A stretch of DNA of 64,000 nucleotides from Galeopsis tetrahit (Eukaryota > Streptophyta > Magnoliopsida > Lamiales > Lamiaceae), in the NCBI GenBank assembly GCA_963675135.1, contig OY776119.1, positions 75,013,727 through 75,077,726 on the forward strand. The letters are read 5' to 3'. The translations under genes were made by a program, and so were the position numbers. Of the stretch, positions 1-12,634 are shown one piece after another; the first letter of the stretch is position 1; every line of letters begins with the position of its first letter. The notes beneath the pieces are model-generated. The model ran no database searches. It was not told the origin of the DNA and saw only the letters and a program-made list of their open reading frames with translations.

Positions 1-641
1 CAAATAGCCAAAACAACGAATTCATTATCCAAAATAAGAGCATCAACACTACATTAAAATGCCAAATATCTACAGTGAAAAAGTCATAGTTGGGTGCCCA
101 TTTCTTCTAAAAGCTAAAAACTATGGAAATAAACGTGTATTCACAATATTAGATGGGTAATCAGATTCAAAATAAAGGTCTAATCACGACAAAATATACA
201 CTCGATTGTATACATACCAAATTATCAAAAGACACATAACCCGATTTTATCAACTCAAGTAAATGTAGCCCCAATGTATAAGTTAATAATAGTGAACACT
301 ACACCAATGCACATGCATCTAATACATCACAACTGGCATGAGTGCAAATAGCACTCATTAAGTTGGCCCCCCACTTGTTTGTCTTACTTTTGTTTCAAAT
401 TTGGAGTCACTTGAGCAATATGTGTAGAATTATTTACCACCCCACCATGCAATTCCAAATTTCATACAGCACAAAAGTGATGCAATGATGAGTTGAAAGA
501 CTTCAACACAAGATTATGATGAGCAAGTGAGTATAAGTCAACTGATAATGAGAACAATCCCTGCACATTCTTCAAATCTGCTTATAATAGCAGACATGCC
601 CAATATTTGTTTCTAAATTATACTCTTCTTTCCCATCTTAA
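1..641. other. Upstream region of the CLE gene; no gene seen
   Basis: AT-rich sequence with no open frame of note on either strand. It presumably holds the promoter of the peptide gene that follows. I could not single out a confident TATA box or other site. Confidence 0.5.
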
Positions 642-1035
642 ATGACAAAGCTACACATTGTATTTCCTCTCCTCTTGATATGGCTCCTATTCGTCGTCGC
701 TGCTACCTCCGCCTTTGAAGAAACTAAATCGGGTAAACTACCAACCTCTTATCATCTTCACAACAATCTATTCTTTCTTAACAAGAGCTGGCTGAATGCT
801 GATGCAGTGAGTTTCAAGATGAGCACAGGAGGTAACACTCACAAAGTATTATGGGTAAGCACATATGCTAATTTCCTCCATTGTTTATTATGTTATGTTA
901 AAGTTGTAATACTCCATCTTTTACTAGCAGAGAAACAGAAAGGAGGTGAGTGAGAAGAAGGTGGTGCATAAGATACCGTCCGGACCAAGCCCCGTTGGAA
1001 ATCATGGTCCACCCACCATCCATCGCCTGATCTGA
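642..1035 (+). CDS. CLE46-like secreted signal peptide precursor
   Basis: Two exons, 642-854 and 931-1035, give a 105-residue precursor. The intron has a GTAAGC donor and a TAGCAG acceptor, and the frame is kept exactly (71 + 34 codons). Residues 1-24 form a hydrophobic signal peptide (LLLIWLLFVVAATSA). The variable middle is followed by a basic stretch and, in exon 2, the motif HKIPSGPSPVGN with the tail HGPPTIH. This matches the CLE family pattern, in which a processed dodecapeptide (xxxPSGPxPxxN) is released outside the cell and read by LRR receptor kinases. The HK start, the GN end and the PP tail are closest to what I recall of CLE46. Ser replaces the usual Asn/Asp at position 8 of the peptide. 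Unspliced, the frame stops at 951-953 and the motif is lost. The family call is firm; the member assignment is from memory. Confidence 0.78.
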
Positions 1036-1550
1036 TCCATGAATGAATTAATGCAGATATCATGTATGTAGGACAACTATTTCATTCTTAAATTGGAGGT
1101 TAAATATAACAGATCCATCTTATCATCATAAATAGCTCAATTGAGTAGTTATAAGATGATTCATTTAGCTTTTTCCAAGATGAGGGCAATTCAATACTAG
1201 TCCATTATTGACATCAACTAAATTTTACATGCTTTCCATTTATCCTATGCAACTATGATGATTCATGTCCCAGCAGTTATTATAAACTCACTAGAATTAT
1301 TAATAAGATATTTGGAAACTTATATGATGCTCTATATTGTTCTGAGATTTTTGACAGAAGCTCTCAAAATAAACTTCTGCGATCTAGTAATAACTTACAA
1401 ACTTATTGTTAGAAAACCAGGGATTTGCTAACTTATGTTTAAGATATTAACTTTTTTTTTGTTTTGGCCATTCTAAATTCCAATTATTCTTTAAAATCAA
1501 GGATCTTTTTAAATCACAATATGACCCTTGGGTTTCAACTTTCACCTATT

Positions 1551-1961
1551 CACAAGAAAAACCCCCATTATATTTTGAGATTACAAATACTCCTTTGAGG
1601 ACTTGGGGTACTGCAAACACCCCTTGAGGATTCTATTTTCTTTACAAGTAGCCCTCTTTGATTGGACCAATTTGCAAGTAAAAGGAGATGTCAAGGGAGG
1701 TATTTGTAATTTACGAACTTCTTTGAATTTTTTTGTTAATATATCAAAACTCAAAGTAATTCCTCCAATTCACAAGAGAAAACCCCCTATAATATACTGA
1801 TATTGCAAATACACCTTTGAGGTACTACAAACAGTACACCCCTTGAGGATTCCATTTTCTTTACAAGTAGCCCTCTTTAATTGGTGCAATTCGTAAAAAA
1901 AAGTAGATGCCAAGGGAGGTTATTTGTAATTTATGAACTTCTTTGAGTCTTTTTGTTAATA
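1551..1961 (+). repeat. Imperfect tandem duplication, about 220-bp period, two copies
   Basis: Copies lie at about 1551-1742 and 1771-1961. Both contain CACAAGA near the start, CACCCCTTGAGGATTC, TTTACAAGTAGCCCTCTTT, CAAGGGAGG and TTTTTGTTAATA in the same order. They have diverged by scattered substitutions and small indels, so the duplication is not recent. Confidence 0.75.
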
Positions 1962-2170
1962 GCATTTCAAGAGCATATAAATTTTTTAACCAATGCAATT
2001 CCTCCAATTAACCCTGATTTCAAGAGCTTGATCATTAAAAAATTTACCCTGTTAATAGCATTTTTAAATTTCTAAAACAATCTAATAAGATGTAGAGGCG
2101 TATAAAATTCTCTGAATCTGCATTCCCATCACCTTCTAGGTTTGAAAGTAATATGTCAAAGTATAGAGGA

Positions 2171-2305
2171 AGTCTTGTGTGAGATTGTCTCATGCATAAG
2201 ACAGAACTCTACATTAGTACTCGGGTAGGGTCATAAGCCCATGTATCATTTAATATATATGTATTGAAAATAAATCTCATGTATAAAACCGTCTCATACA
2301 AGTTT
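2171..2305. repeat. Short inverted-repeat element (GAGAC-type)
   Basis: The left end, CTTGTGTGAGATTGTCTCATG, is answered at the right end by the complement of CATGTATAAAACCGTCTCATACAAG. The two ends therefore form an imperfect terminal inverted repeat around a 135-bp unit. A related sequence (GGTCTTGGGTGAGACCGTCTCACG) recurs at about 53436-53460. No target duplication was resolved. Confidence 0.45.
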
Positions 2306-2622
2306 TTGCAAGAAATATATTCTTACTTGACAAGAAAATGAGTGATGTTTATGGAATGAAATGTTCCTGTTAAGTTTCTGTGGTAATTTGCAACCTCTGG
2401 TTTCTGATTTACATAACTTAGGTGCAATTGAGAGTGGCTGTAGAAGTAGAACCAGTTGGATTTGCAAGTATAACCAAAATTCTCAACCTAACCAAAAGAG
2501 ATGTTGATGACATTATACATGTACCTTAAACTATTGAATGGCAAGAATATGAGCACTATATATTAATTTCCAATTTTGACAAATATACAAAGGTTCATTG
2601 TACCTACAAAATTTCATTAAAG

Positions 2623-5600
2623 TCATACACGCTTTCGCTGCTTTGATCGCTTACTTCTCCTAGCCCCAGAAGGAACTGGTTTGCCACTTCCTGACGCATA
2701 TACCTCTTCAAGAACTTCCTTATCCTGTAGTGAAGGCCAAATTACACACTTAAAATCATTCCTAAACTGAGAATGAATTTATGAATCATTCATTATCTCA
2801 TACTGTACATGAACTGGTGCAGGGAACTCAATTGAATTGGAACATCAATATTTTGCATTTACAGTAAGCTATAAAACCTCAAATAGTTTTGCTGAGAACG
2901 GGCATACATGTTAGTTATGAAAAGAATAACCTAAAATTTAATTGAGAGATGAAAATTAAACCCTGTTTGTTCTGTAAATGCTGAAATTAAATTCTCTCCC
3001 AGTTTCTAATTTATGATTGTCCTGGAATTTTAACTTTCAATCCAATTCTCTCGGGCTCCACCATTCAACTCTCTCCCTCTCTTTCACATACCAACACACA
3101 ATTAAATATTATATCAATCATTTAATCTAATATAAAGCTCCACCAACTTTTTCTTCTAATAATACAACTGCTCCTTTTTTATATAATACAAGAACACACC
3201 GATATTTTCGGATATGATTTGACAACTACGTAAAGTTCAATTCTCCCAATTTTACAACAAACCAAGCTCTTCCTAGTATCCAAAGCTCCCAATTCCTAAA
3301 GAGTAAAGTTATATAGAGGCTAAATCCATTTTTTTTAATTACAACTTTCGACTCAAAAGGTAGAATTACACTAGTGCTTGTAATACATAACTTCAGTTAG
3401 GGAAGTTTGAATTAAACTCCTCAGTTAAGAAATGGAGAATTATTTATGGGCATCCCAGATAAGCATCCGGACTCTTCATAATGTAGACAGTGGGAACATT
3501 ACTAGTAAAGTTATCTACACTTCTTTCAAAAACAAAAAAGGTGAAGAAGGCACAGTAAATGTGAAGTGCATATTAAAGAATGGTGTACAAGAAAATTATA
3601 TGTTGGGGGAACACTAAATTGAAGCGCAGACTTCGCTCCAAAGCAAAAAAACAAGTTTGACAGCACATTTTCACATTGTTAGACAATCAGAATGAGCATT
3701 CAGCAGATTTCATGTGAGGAACTAAACTGATAGGCAATCCAGCAATTGCCTTTTTAGTTTACACCTCGAAAAAAGAAAGCAAAGGATCTTAACTTGATTG
3801 ATTGTTTTGCATTAATTCCAGCAAATAATTAGGGGGACTGAAAGGATGGAATAAGTATGGGGATATAATTAAGGAATATGACTATATATAAGGGGGTTAG
3901 GACAATGTAGAGGGTAGACTTGAGTTTGTAATCGACCTTCAGGCTGGGCAGAGCTTCTGACGGGAACTATACCCGGAGTTTTGTATCCCTCTCATATTCA
4001 TCCTCAATAACATTCAGTCATTACTTTACATTACTTCTCTTTACGCTATATCATAAACATACCTTCGATTCACTTTCATTGTCCGAATCATTTTCAGCCT
4101 CAGAATCAGCTGAAGCCGAGACTTCAACATCAATAGCAGGCAGTGCACTAATCTTTTTCGCCTTCTCTACTTCTTTCAGCTGCTTAAATCTGTTTACAAA
4201 TAATTATTGTTAGTATGGAATCCTGAAACAGAAAAGGAGATAACTTGAATTCTCAGCCCACCTTTCACCCGCTCGTTCTGACTGACCACCTGATCGTTTT
4301 GCACGTCCTGCACTGATTATCCCACTAGCATTCTCACTCACAGCAGGCTTCGCACCTCCCAATTTCCGTAGCCATACCTGCTGCGCTGTGCTAAGAACAT
4401 TATTTGTAAACCTACAAAAATTGAAAATATTAGTGGTTTGTTTAAAGTTATACAATAAATACACAAGCCATCCATGGATGGAGTATGCATATAAATTACT
4501 TGCAACGATTGCATAAACTGTTGTTCGGTAGAAACATAAATTATTAAAAGAAATTCCAAAAGAACAAGAATCATGAAAAGAAAACTACATTACTTGACAA
4601 CTAAATATATATAACAGGACACCTGTGCTGTAGGCCAAATCACTTTCTTCAGTTCTTGGCCCCTCTTTCTATTTCTCATCTCATTTTCAATCTTCATCCC
4701 TCAAATGCCTCATTTTAGTTACTCATCCCTTAAAACACTAAAGTAATTGAATGCACATGGAATGTTTCATAATTTAGGGGTATACTGTAAAATTAAAGAT
4801 AGATCTTAGCATGTACAGCTAAGCATTACATGCATGACCACCTTATAATTGTGGCGTTCGGTAAACTTCAGAACAATCGCATCCATGAAATAGGAATAAT
4901 AAATGTTCAAACGTACCAGTATATTGATAATCCAGAGGGAACAGACAAGGAAAAGTAGCCAATCATGAGCGGGAGAAACTTAAATACAAGAAGCGTGTTC
5001 TTTTGAGCTGGATCATCTGTCTACCAAAACAGGACCAAGATATCAGTGCTACAGGGCTGAAGGAACGATTTTGAAAAAAAAAAACGATCATATGATGTGG
5101 TAACTTACTTGTGGAGGCTTCATTATTTCCATTGATACATACTGTGATAATACAAGAAGAACAGGTAAAACAAGGTATGCTGCAGTGTCAGGCCAACCAA
5201 GTGGTGGATGCCCATCCTGCAAGAAAAATACAATGCAGGATGCAAATTATATTTATATTCTGCAAATGCAGAAAGAATCCATAAGAATTTCAGGAAAAAC
5301 AAGTAATGACAGAGATAGAGGAACTTTGAGAAACTAATGTCCATCAAAGAAGAAAACTCTATTAGATGATAATAACTTAAACTTGTAATTACCACAAATG
5401 GAAACAGCCAGGAAACCCCTGATCCACTTTGCCGAGCTGCAATTGATGTAGGTCCTCCCAAAGAAGGAATCCAAAAGAATCCTTCAGTCAACAGCCCCTG
5501 TTTAGTAATTTAAAATAGGAAACATGTATCATAATATCCCTGGTTATGACAAATCAGATAACAGTAAAAATGCCAATTCTATCAACCAGTTTCCTGAGTA

Positions 5601-8600
5601 CCTCATTTGCAACATTTGAAAGAGCTTGATATAAGCCTATCCAGACTGGTATTGTAGCCAAGGTTGGTAAACATCCTGAGAAAATCATTCATAGAGCAAA
5701 ACAACAATCAAGTGAAAATCTTTTAAATTTGGGCAGATAATAACATTAGCGGGATTCACTGCTGAAAGGAGTTTTTTGGGTAAAATTTGAGTGAAAAGTT
5801 TGAATGGCAAATATTGTATCCAAGAAAGAAAAATAAATTATCATTTCAATTCAATATACTTAGGGTGGGAAGTGTTGTGTTTTCAAAATCCTCATTTGAA
5901 ATCCCAAACGAACATGATGCAGGATTTCAAATCCCAAATCCAAAACAAGCATAGCCGTAGAGTTGGATATTTCTGCCAAAAATGCTGCATCAAGTAAATT
6001 AAAATAGAAGATGCAGGCTGATGGATTCAACTTGTACCTGCCAGAGGATTGACCCCTGCCTGTGTGTATAAACGAGAAGTTTCAAGTTGAATTCTTTCCT
6101 GAAATATTTATAATACAGATATCAGTTCACCTAGTGATGCGGATAGCCTCAACATATCACACCTCACAATTAAGCATGAGTATAAAGCAAAATTGTTTAC
6201 AGTTATAACTCAAATGTCACCCCCAGCTGCTGGGTTCATTATTTGTTAATAGGCTCAGTACGACATCTATATCTTATTTATAATTACATTTGTATTGACC
6301 TCTTGAGACATAAGCAAGCAATAATTGTTGATCTATAAATCTGCATGTACATCAACAAAAACTAATTCAACCTCCATGAGAAAATGAACACAAAGGAATG
6401 GACCTGAAAATAGAATTAATGCAATTTGACACCCAAAATTTATACAGTTGAATTCGCATGTTAAACTCGGCAACAAGGAAATAATAAATTGTTCATCAGA
6501 CATGTTCAAGAAACCTTCAATAAAGGCACTAATCCCAATATGCCTTTCCAGAAATAAGTTCGGGGAAAAATCACCTTAAATATGACCTTATACACACTTT
6601 TGTTTTGTTTCCATTGTTAAAAGATCCTTAAATAGTAGGAACCAAATTATGACTTCATCCTATTTAATTAGACTGCTATTTTGATCATCTGCTCTCCTTT
6701 GCCAATTTACCATTACAATAATCATGATAGTAAATGAACTCAAACAATTAATTTAACACACATAGAATTCGCTACTCAGAATCATTAACTACAACAAAGA
6801 AAAAGAATAGTTAACTAAAAAATAAAAAATCAGCAATTGTTTGACAAAACCCCATATAAGATGCTCACCTGATTTCCTGCATACCTTTGTTGGATTGCTT
6901 TAATCTTTGGTTGAAGATTCTGCATCGCCAGCGTCGATTCAACCTTATATATAAGAAAAGTGCATTACACTTCAGATGTGCTACTAAGACATATTTACCA
7001 AAGGAAAACATCATACAAAAGGAAAATATGTAAGAGCAGATGGTAAATCGTACTTGAAAATCTAACAATTTAACCTCAAAATAAGTAGAGAAAAAAAAAA
7101 TTAGGCAAGGGCAAACTGAGTGGCACAGAACACATGTTTGCAAAATGTATAGTTGAAGAGCAACAGTTTACCTGTTGCTTGGTCAATGGTAATGTTGCAA
7201 CTTTAACAAGAACCGTTAGCAGTATTATGGCAAATCCATAAGCGTATGGCACATGAACAGTTTCAAGGCCATCCTTAAGTACCTGTTACAGCCAAAGATC
7301 AGGTGTTAACCTCAACTGCTAATGCCTCGTCACAAATCATTGATATAATAATTTTGATCAACCCCAAATTTTGAACTATTGTTTATCATGATCAAAATAT
7401 TAAAAAAAAAAATCCTAAGAATCACCTTGCATTTTGATCATGTCCTCATGTATCTAATTTGCTCAAAATATGTAAGCTCCACCAAAATATTTTCCTCCAT
7501 TGAACTAGTTAATTCAAACCTCATCATGCTTTTATAGATGAGAGACTTCCGAGTCAATAAACAACATGAGGCTAAAAGTGTGATCTTAAGATAAAATGAG
7601 TAAGCCCAAATTTAATTAATAACTAAAATGAGCTCTTACACAGATGGTGCAATGCACTGGGAGAGAGTGATATGACGGAAATGTCGTAAGCTTGGACTAA
7701 TGCAATAAAAAAGTATCAAAAAGTTCTTCAAGCTTGGATTTAGGACCTAGAAACTAATTACGTTGTACAGCAACAAATATTTGCATTATTGCTGTAAACA
7801 ACAGGGAAAAAAAATCCCAACTTGATTCAGATTTAATCATGAGTGTGGACAGTATCTGCCTGTGTAGCATTAACTTGGTCATATGCCATGCATCTGGTCT
7901 AGGTCCCAACTCAACTGAAAAGACTGTTGGGAAATATGTCCTCCAAGAAGCCTATTCACGTCAGTGTATATACACAAATTATAGAATTTGATTGCAGTTA
8001 ATTACTCAGTAGCCCGTATGAATATAGAATCAAGATCATGTGATTTAGTTAGACAGTGAGACGGATGATGTCTTGCAGTGTAAGAAGTGGGTGGGTCACT
8101 TTGTAGATTAAACACGAGCTACAGCGTACGATCAAGATAAAGGATACAATGAAGAAAATTGCTATTGATAAAACTAAGCTTTGTTTAAGTTTCGTCAGTA
8201 TCAATTGAGTGGTGTACGCCTCTCAAATTTGGAAAAAAAATATGCTTCAGCAAACAAGGACTTGCTTCGCTGAGGCTCCTTTCCTTACTTTTGTAATAGA
8301 TGGTAACAGAAAAGGAATCTAACCATTGCCTAATTACTGAACACGGAATTCTCCTCACGTAGAGCTAATTTACCAAAAATACTTGTACTGAATCAGTATT
8401 ACTTCCAACCATTCATCAGAAACATGGTATCCTAATTCCACTCATTTCCTTTCTTTTCCTTTTGAAGCACAAATAGCATTCAACTGTCTTTGATATAGCA
8501 TCCAACGATAACCCATCTTACAGATACAAAGCAATTATCTGAATTTAGCCACTCGGTCATTTTCACTGAGCTCTTTTAAGTTTTAACAAATCTTGAATGG

Positions 8601-9114
8601 CTGGAAGCTTATCAATCTATTTATATATTTGTGTTCTGTAGCTATTTAACCAAAACCAGTTTAATTCATCGTCCATTGAAGTATTCATAAAATTATTGCC
8701 AGGAAATCAAACTAGTAGAATTCCTCTTTACAATCCACCAAACTCATAATATAAACCATCAGATTCCATACCCAAAAAAAAAAAAACAGAAGTACCATAA
8801 TCACCACTTACCTTCAACACAACTTCCATAGCGTCGGAAATAAAGCCGAACCAGCCTCCACTTTTCTGAGCGGTTGCAGCGGTGTCGGATGCGGCTGTGC
8901 CGCCATCAACAGCGACAGCAGCATCAGCAAGCGTGTAGAGCAGGCTCTCAGTCCTCTGATATATGGCAGTGAAATCAATTGAATGATCAATTGGGGAGAG
9001 GCTGAATTTCACTTTGGTGGTGATGCGCCTAACTTGGGGGAAAAAACCATGGCGGGAAAGAGAAGGAAGCGGGGTTCCCAAGAAGGAGGGAGAGGAGATG
9101 AGAGCCCTCGCCAT
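2623..9114 (-). CDS. ALB3: ALBINO3 thylakoid membrane insertase (YidC/Oxa1 family)
   Basis: Eleven exons: 8812-9114, 7172-7282, 6869-6943, 6038-6098, 5602-5675, 5393-5497, 5109-5216, 4917-5020, 4262-4411, 4063-4189 and 2623-2724. All junctions are GT-AG and all phases fit, giving 439 residues, close to the usual 460 or so. Residues 1 to about 50 look like a chloroplast transit peptide (MARALISSPSFLGTP). The insertase core begins near residue 102 (HVPYAYGFAIILLTVLV) and ends with LSIYWFTNN and STAQQVWLRKLGG near residue 333. The C-terminal tail has the two basic motifs, AGRAKRS (348-354) and RRSKRSKQRKR (428-438), that in ALB3 bind the chromodomains of cpSRP43. In Arabidopsis the protein inserts light-harvesting proteins into thylakoids. 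The tail and the match across the core favour ALB3 over ALB4. Introns 1 and 10 are long (1.5 and 1.3 kb) and hold repeat debris. Function is by homology. Confidence 0.93.
5863..5956. repeat. Degraded MITE fragment in an ALB3 intron
   Basis: Lies in the intron between exons 4 and 5. It is built of AAATCC/GGATTT words in inverted orientation (CAAAATCCTCATTTGAAATCCC against GGATTTCAAATCCC) and ends CCAAAACAAGCATAGCC, like the MITEs at 14744-15059 and 35751-36013. The ends are eroded and no target duplication is clear. Confidence 0.35.
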
Positions 9115-10000
9115 GGGAATTTGAAGAGAAACTGAGAGGAAATTTCAGTTCCCCAACAAAATGAAGAAGTGAAGGAGAGATGAATGGATGATATTATTGG
9201 TTGAATGAAGTTGTGGAGGATGAATGGGGTACGCGGAGTATGTATTATCCGTATCCATAATAATTTTGGTTTGGCACAAAAACAATAATACTCTCTATTT
9301 TTCTCTCTACAGAAATTCAAAAAACTGAAAAAGATAGTTTGAGTGATACACTTACCATTATAGTTAACTTTTTAATAATTTAAGTGATTAATCATTTACC
9401 ATTATTTTTAGGAAAAACAGTTTTTTCTTTTTACCTGCAATAACAGATTGTTTGATCAAAAAGTTGAAAAAATATAAGGTACAAAAAGAAGATCAAAATT
9501 TTAAAATAGAACCAAAATTAAAATGCCGTAAAGTTAAACGAATAAAAAAACATTTTCTCCCTAATATATGACTAATATTAATATATTTCAATAATTTAAG
9601 CCATATTTTTAGAATTATGACATACATTTTCAGTGGGGAATCAACGCGGTTCATAGTACAATATTTTGCCAAATAAATATATTTTGTTGTGTACTTTCAC
9701 TATTTTTTTTTTCTTTTTCTTTTCCCTACACTTTAATTTTTAATAGTCTCAAGTTTTATAGGTAAATAGACACATATTAAAAAAATGTAATAAGAAATAA
9801 GATTTTAAAGGATAATTTTACAAACTTTTACGTATAAATATGTGTGTATGTGTGGATCCAAAAATAATACTTGTTTTGTGTAAAATTGAATATATTTTGA
9901 GGTTGAATATATTGTGGGGTGGAATTTATAAAGGGTGTGAAAGTTATTGTAGGAGTGAAAAGTATATTTTTTTTGGGCTTTGAGTTTACATTTTGTATTA
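9115..10000. other. ALB3 upstream region; AT-rich, no other gene
   Basis: Holds the 5' leader and promoter of ALB3 on the minus strand (about 9115-9330), then AT-rich sequence with no coding potential. Confidence 0.5.
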
Positions 10001-10435
10001 GGGGATGTTTCTTTTGGGCTTTGGGTGGTTTTAAAAACCAGATTTTTGAAATTCTGGTTTTTGAAATCCCGATGAAGAGTAATATGGGTGTTTCTTTTGG
10101 GTTTTGGAATAGTGAAGGATTTAACTTTATGTCAAATCAAGTTGTAAGATTGAATGAGTTTGTATTATTATATTATTGTTTGGTGAGATTATAATGATTA
10201 GTTGATTAAATGTATTATATTATATTGTATTATTATATTATTATAGTATTATTATATTATTGTTGAAAAAGAATATAATGATTGGAGTAATATTATATAG
10301 ATATAACTTTATGTCAAATCAATATGTTTGATAAGGGTGGTTTTGAGTGGATTTTGAAAACCGATTTTTAAATCCGAAGTAAAACGGGTTTTGGATCTTG
10401 AAATCTGGTTTTTAAAACAAAAAAGAAACATTCCC
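10001..10435. mobile_element. Harbinger-type MITE with TTA target duplication
   Basis: Begins GGGGATGTTTCTTTT and ends AAAAGAAACATTCCC, an inverted terminal repeat with one mismatch in the first ten bases. It is flanked on both sides by TTA (9998-10000 and 10436-10438), the trinucleotide target favoured by PIF/Harbinger elements. At 435 bp it has no transposase. The interior is rich in AAAACC/GGTTTT and GAAATC words. The open frame at 9919-10194 overlaps its left end and is not a gene. Confidence 0.72.
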
Positions 10436-10980
10436 TTAGAGTTTTATTAATTTGGGTTTGAAATTTGATAGAAAACTGGAGTATAATTTAAAACTCACAT
10501 AAGGACCATGTTTGTCATCGTATAATTCTTAAATTATCCAACAATATTTTTCTAAATTACAATTAAAAATATATATATTAACTTCACGCGACTGTAAAAT
10601 AGTAATTAAAAGTATTGCATATTAATTAGTAAGAATATAAACTATAAAATGTCAAACATTTTCGTAATATTTTTTAGTTCTAGATTGATATAGTTATTAT
10701 CTTTGAGATATTGTAACGATTAAAAAAAAGTTATGCCTTAAATTAATAGTTTTACTTTTTTTTTTTTTTACATTCAACTAACAATATTCACTTTTAGGGT
10801 ATATTTACCCCTAAAAAAGTGAGGTTACAATCCAAAAAAAAAAAAAAAAAACTCTAATTTATACTCTTTAACTTGTTGTCTTGACAAAATATTTAAGTTC
10901 ATTTTTCGTGGATTTTTTTTTTTTCTCTCCTCGTTTGAGAGTGGTTCCTCTCTCTCCCAGCTTGAGAGTTGAGTTTTCAC

Positions 10981-11640
10981 TATGGATGTACAATTTCAAA
11001 ATCTTTCCCTAGATGAGAAGGAGTTAATTTTAGAACAAGATGTCATCGAGGAATGTTCGGTCGCTTTTTGACAAGTGACCCCATTAACTTCACAGGCATG
11101 AAAAATCGTCTCTCGACGGTCTGGAATCCTTGAAAGGGTATGGTGCTTCGAGCGGTGGGCGAGGGTAGATACATGTTCCAATTTACCCATCATCTGGATT
11201 TGAAGTATGTGCTTGAAAGGGGGCCATGGAGCTTCGGGCAGCACCTTTTGGTTCTTCGCCACTTGGGATCAGGGGATCACCCATTGCAGATTTCCCTTGA
11301 TCTCATTGAATTCTGGGTTCAGATTCACGACCTTCCCATGGGTTATTTCTTTGAAACCATTGATCGCTAGTTAGGGAATTTGTGGGGACGTTTGTCGAGT
11401 ATGACAAATCTAATAAAGCGGCAGTATGGATGTCATACTGATACAGGCGCATACAAGTTCAACTCAATGTGAATCATCTACTGAAGAGATCAAAGAAAAT
11501 CAAGAAACTTGATGGATTCGGGTTTAAGGTGAATTTCAAATACGAGAAACTTAACAACTTTTGCTACATCTACATCAAATTGGGCCACATTGAGAAATTA
11601 TGTGAAGGAGGAGGAGAACATTTTGCGGGACTGGGAGCCG
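10981..11640 (+). pseudogene. LINE ORF1 remnant, DUF4283 and broken zinc knuckle
   Basis: The start ATGGATGTACAATTT opens a frame (LSLDEKEELILEQDVIEE) typical of plant LINE ORF1 proteins. The DUF4283 part, in a frame broken by stops, shows YMFQFTHHLDLKYVLERGPW, FWVQIHDLPMGYF and a stop at 11368-11370. Further on, FCYIYIKLGHIEKLC is a CCHC zinc knuckle that has lost one Cys (Tyr-Ile in place of Cys-Gly). The family's protein binds the element's own RNA; this copy cannot be functional. Confidence 0.65.
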
Positions 11641-11699
11641 TCGATTCGAACCCTTGTCGTCGGCAATGTCAAGCTGAGAGCCAAGATAATTCAAAATTT

Positions 11700-12330
11700 A
11701 CAGGTGCCGGAGATATTAATACTTGGTTCTTTCACATCTCGGCTACAACTCGCAAGAAAGCCAATAAATTATCATGATTGAAAGATAATGAGGATCAATG
11801 GGTAGTGTATCAACCGAACTTATGCAGAGTGGTGAGGGAATACTTTGCTGATTTTTTAAGGCAATATGCACAACCATGAAGTAGAGATGATCACCAATGT
11901 TTTGGATCCTATTATTATAGAGGATCAGAATCTGAGATTGATTGCACCCTTCACCTTGGAGGAATTCAAGAAAGCCATCCACCAAATGCACCTGGACAAA
12001 TCGCCCGGTCCAGATGGATTTAACCCTGCTTTATATCAGAAGTTTTGGGGCACGGTAGGTCAAGATGTGTTTAACACAGCTGTGGGGTGGTTGAATTCGA
12101 ATGCTTCCCCAGAGAATCTAAATGACACTTATGTTGTCCTTATTCCCAAATGTGAGTCCCCTACCACTGTTAAAGATTTACGTATTATCTCCTTATGCAA
12201 TGTTGTTTATAAAATTGTGTCGAAAGTATTATGCAATAAATTGAGAAAGGTATTACCTGATTTTTGGTGGATCGGGCTCAGTCGGCTTTTGTCAGTGGTC
12301 GGGTGGAGGAGGGTGAGGCAATGGGATTGA
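11700..12330 (+). pseudogene. LINE reverse transcriptase fragment
   Basis: Shows the sequence around the first LINE RT motifs: LDKSPGPDGFNPALYQKFW, then LNDTYVVLIPK and LCNVVYKIVSKVLCNKL. Upstream, HISATTRKKANKLS is in another frame and followed by a stop. The catalytic YxDD part is missing because the fragment breaks off at about 12302-12330. Confidence 0.75.
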
Positions 12331-12634
12331 TCAAGGCACTTTCTTAGATTAAGCAATGTGGATTTGAACGTGTTGAGGTGGAAGTGGACACCAAGGTCAT
12401 TGCAGATGTTGTGAACTCAGAGGGGTCGTTACTCTCTGTTTTTGACAATTTTGTCTCGGAATGCAAGAGAATTATCAACACGTTTCCATTTTGTACCGTG
12501 AAATATGTCAACCGTGTGGCTAATTCGAAAGCCCACATTCTGGCTAGGGCTGCTAGGAACTTTGTAAGTCCTCATGAATGGGATGACCCTTCGAATTTTG
12601 TAGTGGACATTTCTACTGGGTTGGGGGAGAGATG
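12331..12634 (+). pseudogene. LINE C-terminal RNase H domain fragment
   Basis: The frame from about 12340 reads VEVEVDTKVIADVVNSE, then CKRIINTFPFCTVKYVNR and VANSKAHILARAARN, and ends at 12633-12635. This is the RVT_3/RNase H-like domain found at the C-terminus of plant LINE ORF2. Its N-terminal part, with the first catalytic Asp, is lost at the deletion junction. Confidence 0.65.

Larger units (their letters stand above)
1036..2622. other. Intergenic region between convergent genes
   Basis: Contains the 3' flanks of the CLE gene and of ALB3. It holds an imperfect tandem duplication and an inverted-repeat element, listed separately. No coding potential was seen; the frame at 1603-1800 is only an open stretch within the duplication. 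Confidence 0.6.

Noticed and set aside
7925..8250. Possible solo LTR in ALB3 intron 1 starting TGTTGGGAAATATG
   Set aside because: Only the first bases are LTR-like; no matching end, target duplication or second copy was found.
9919..10194. 91-codon plus-strand frame
   Set aside because: It spans the end of a MITE, is Phe/Gly/Leu-biased from T- and G-rich DNA and has no homology that I can see.
11640..11665. tRNA-like TTCGAACCC word in the LINE
   Set aside because: No acceptor or anticodon stems can be drawn around it; it is a chance match to the T-loop consensus.
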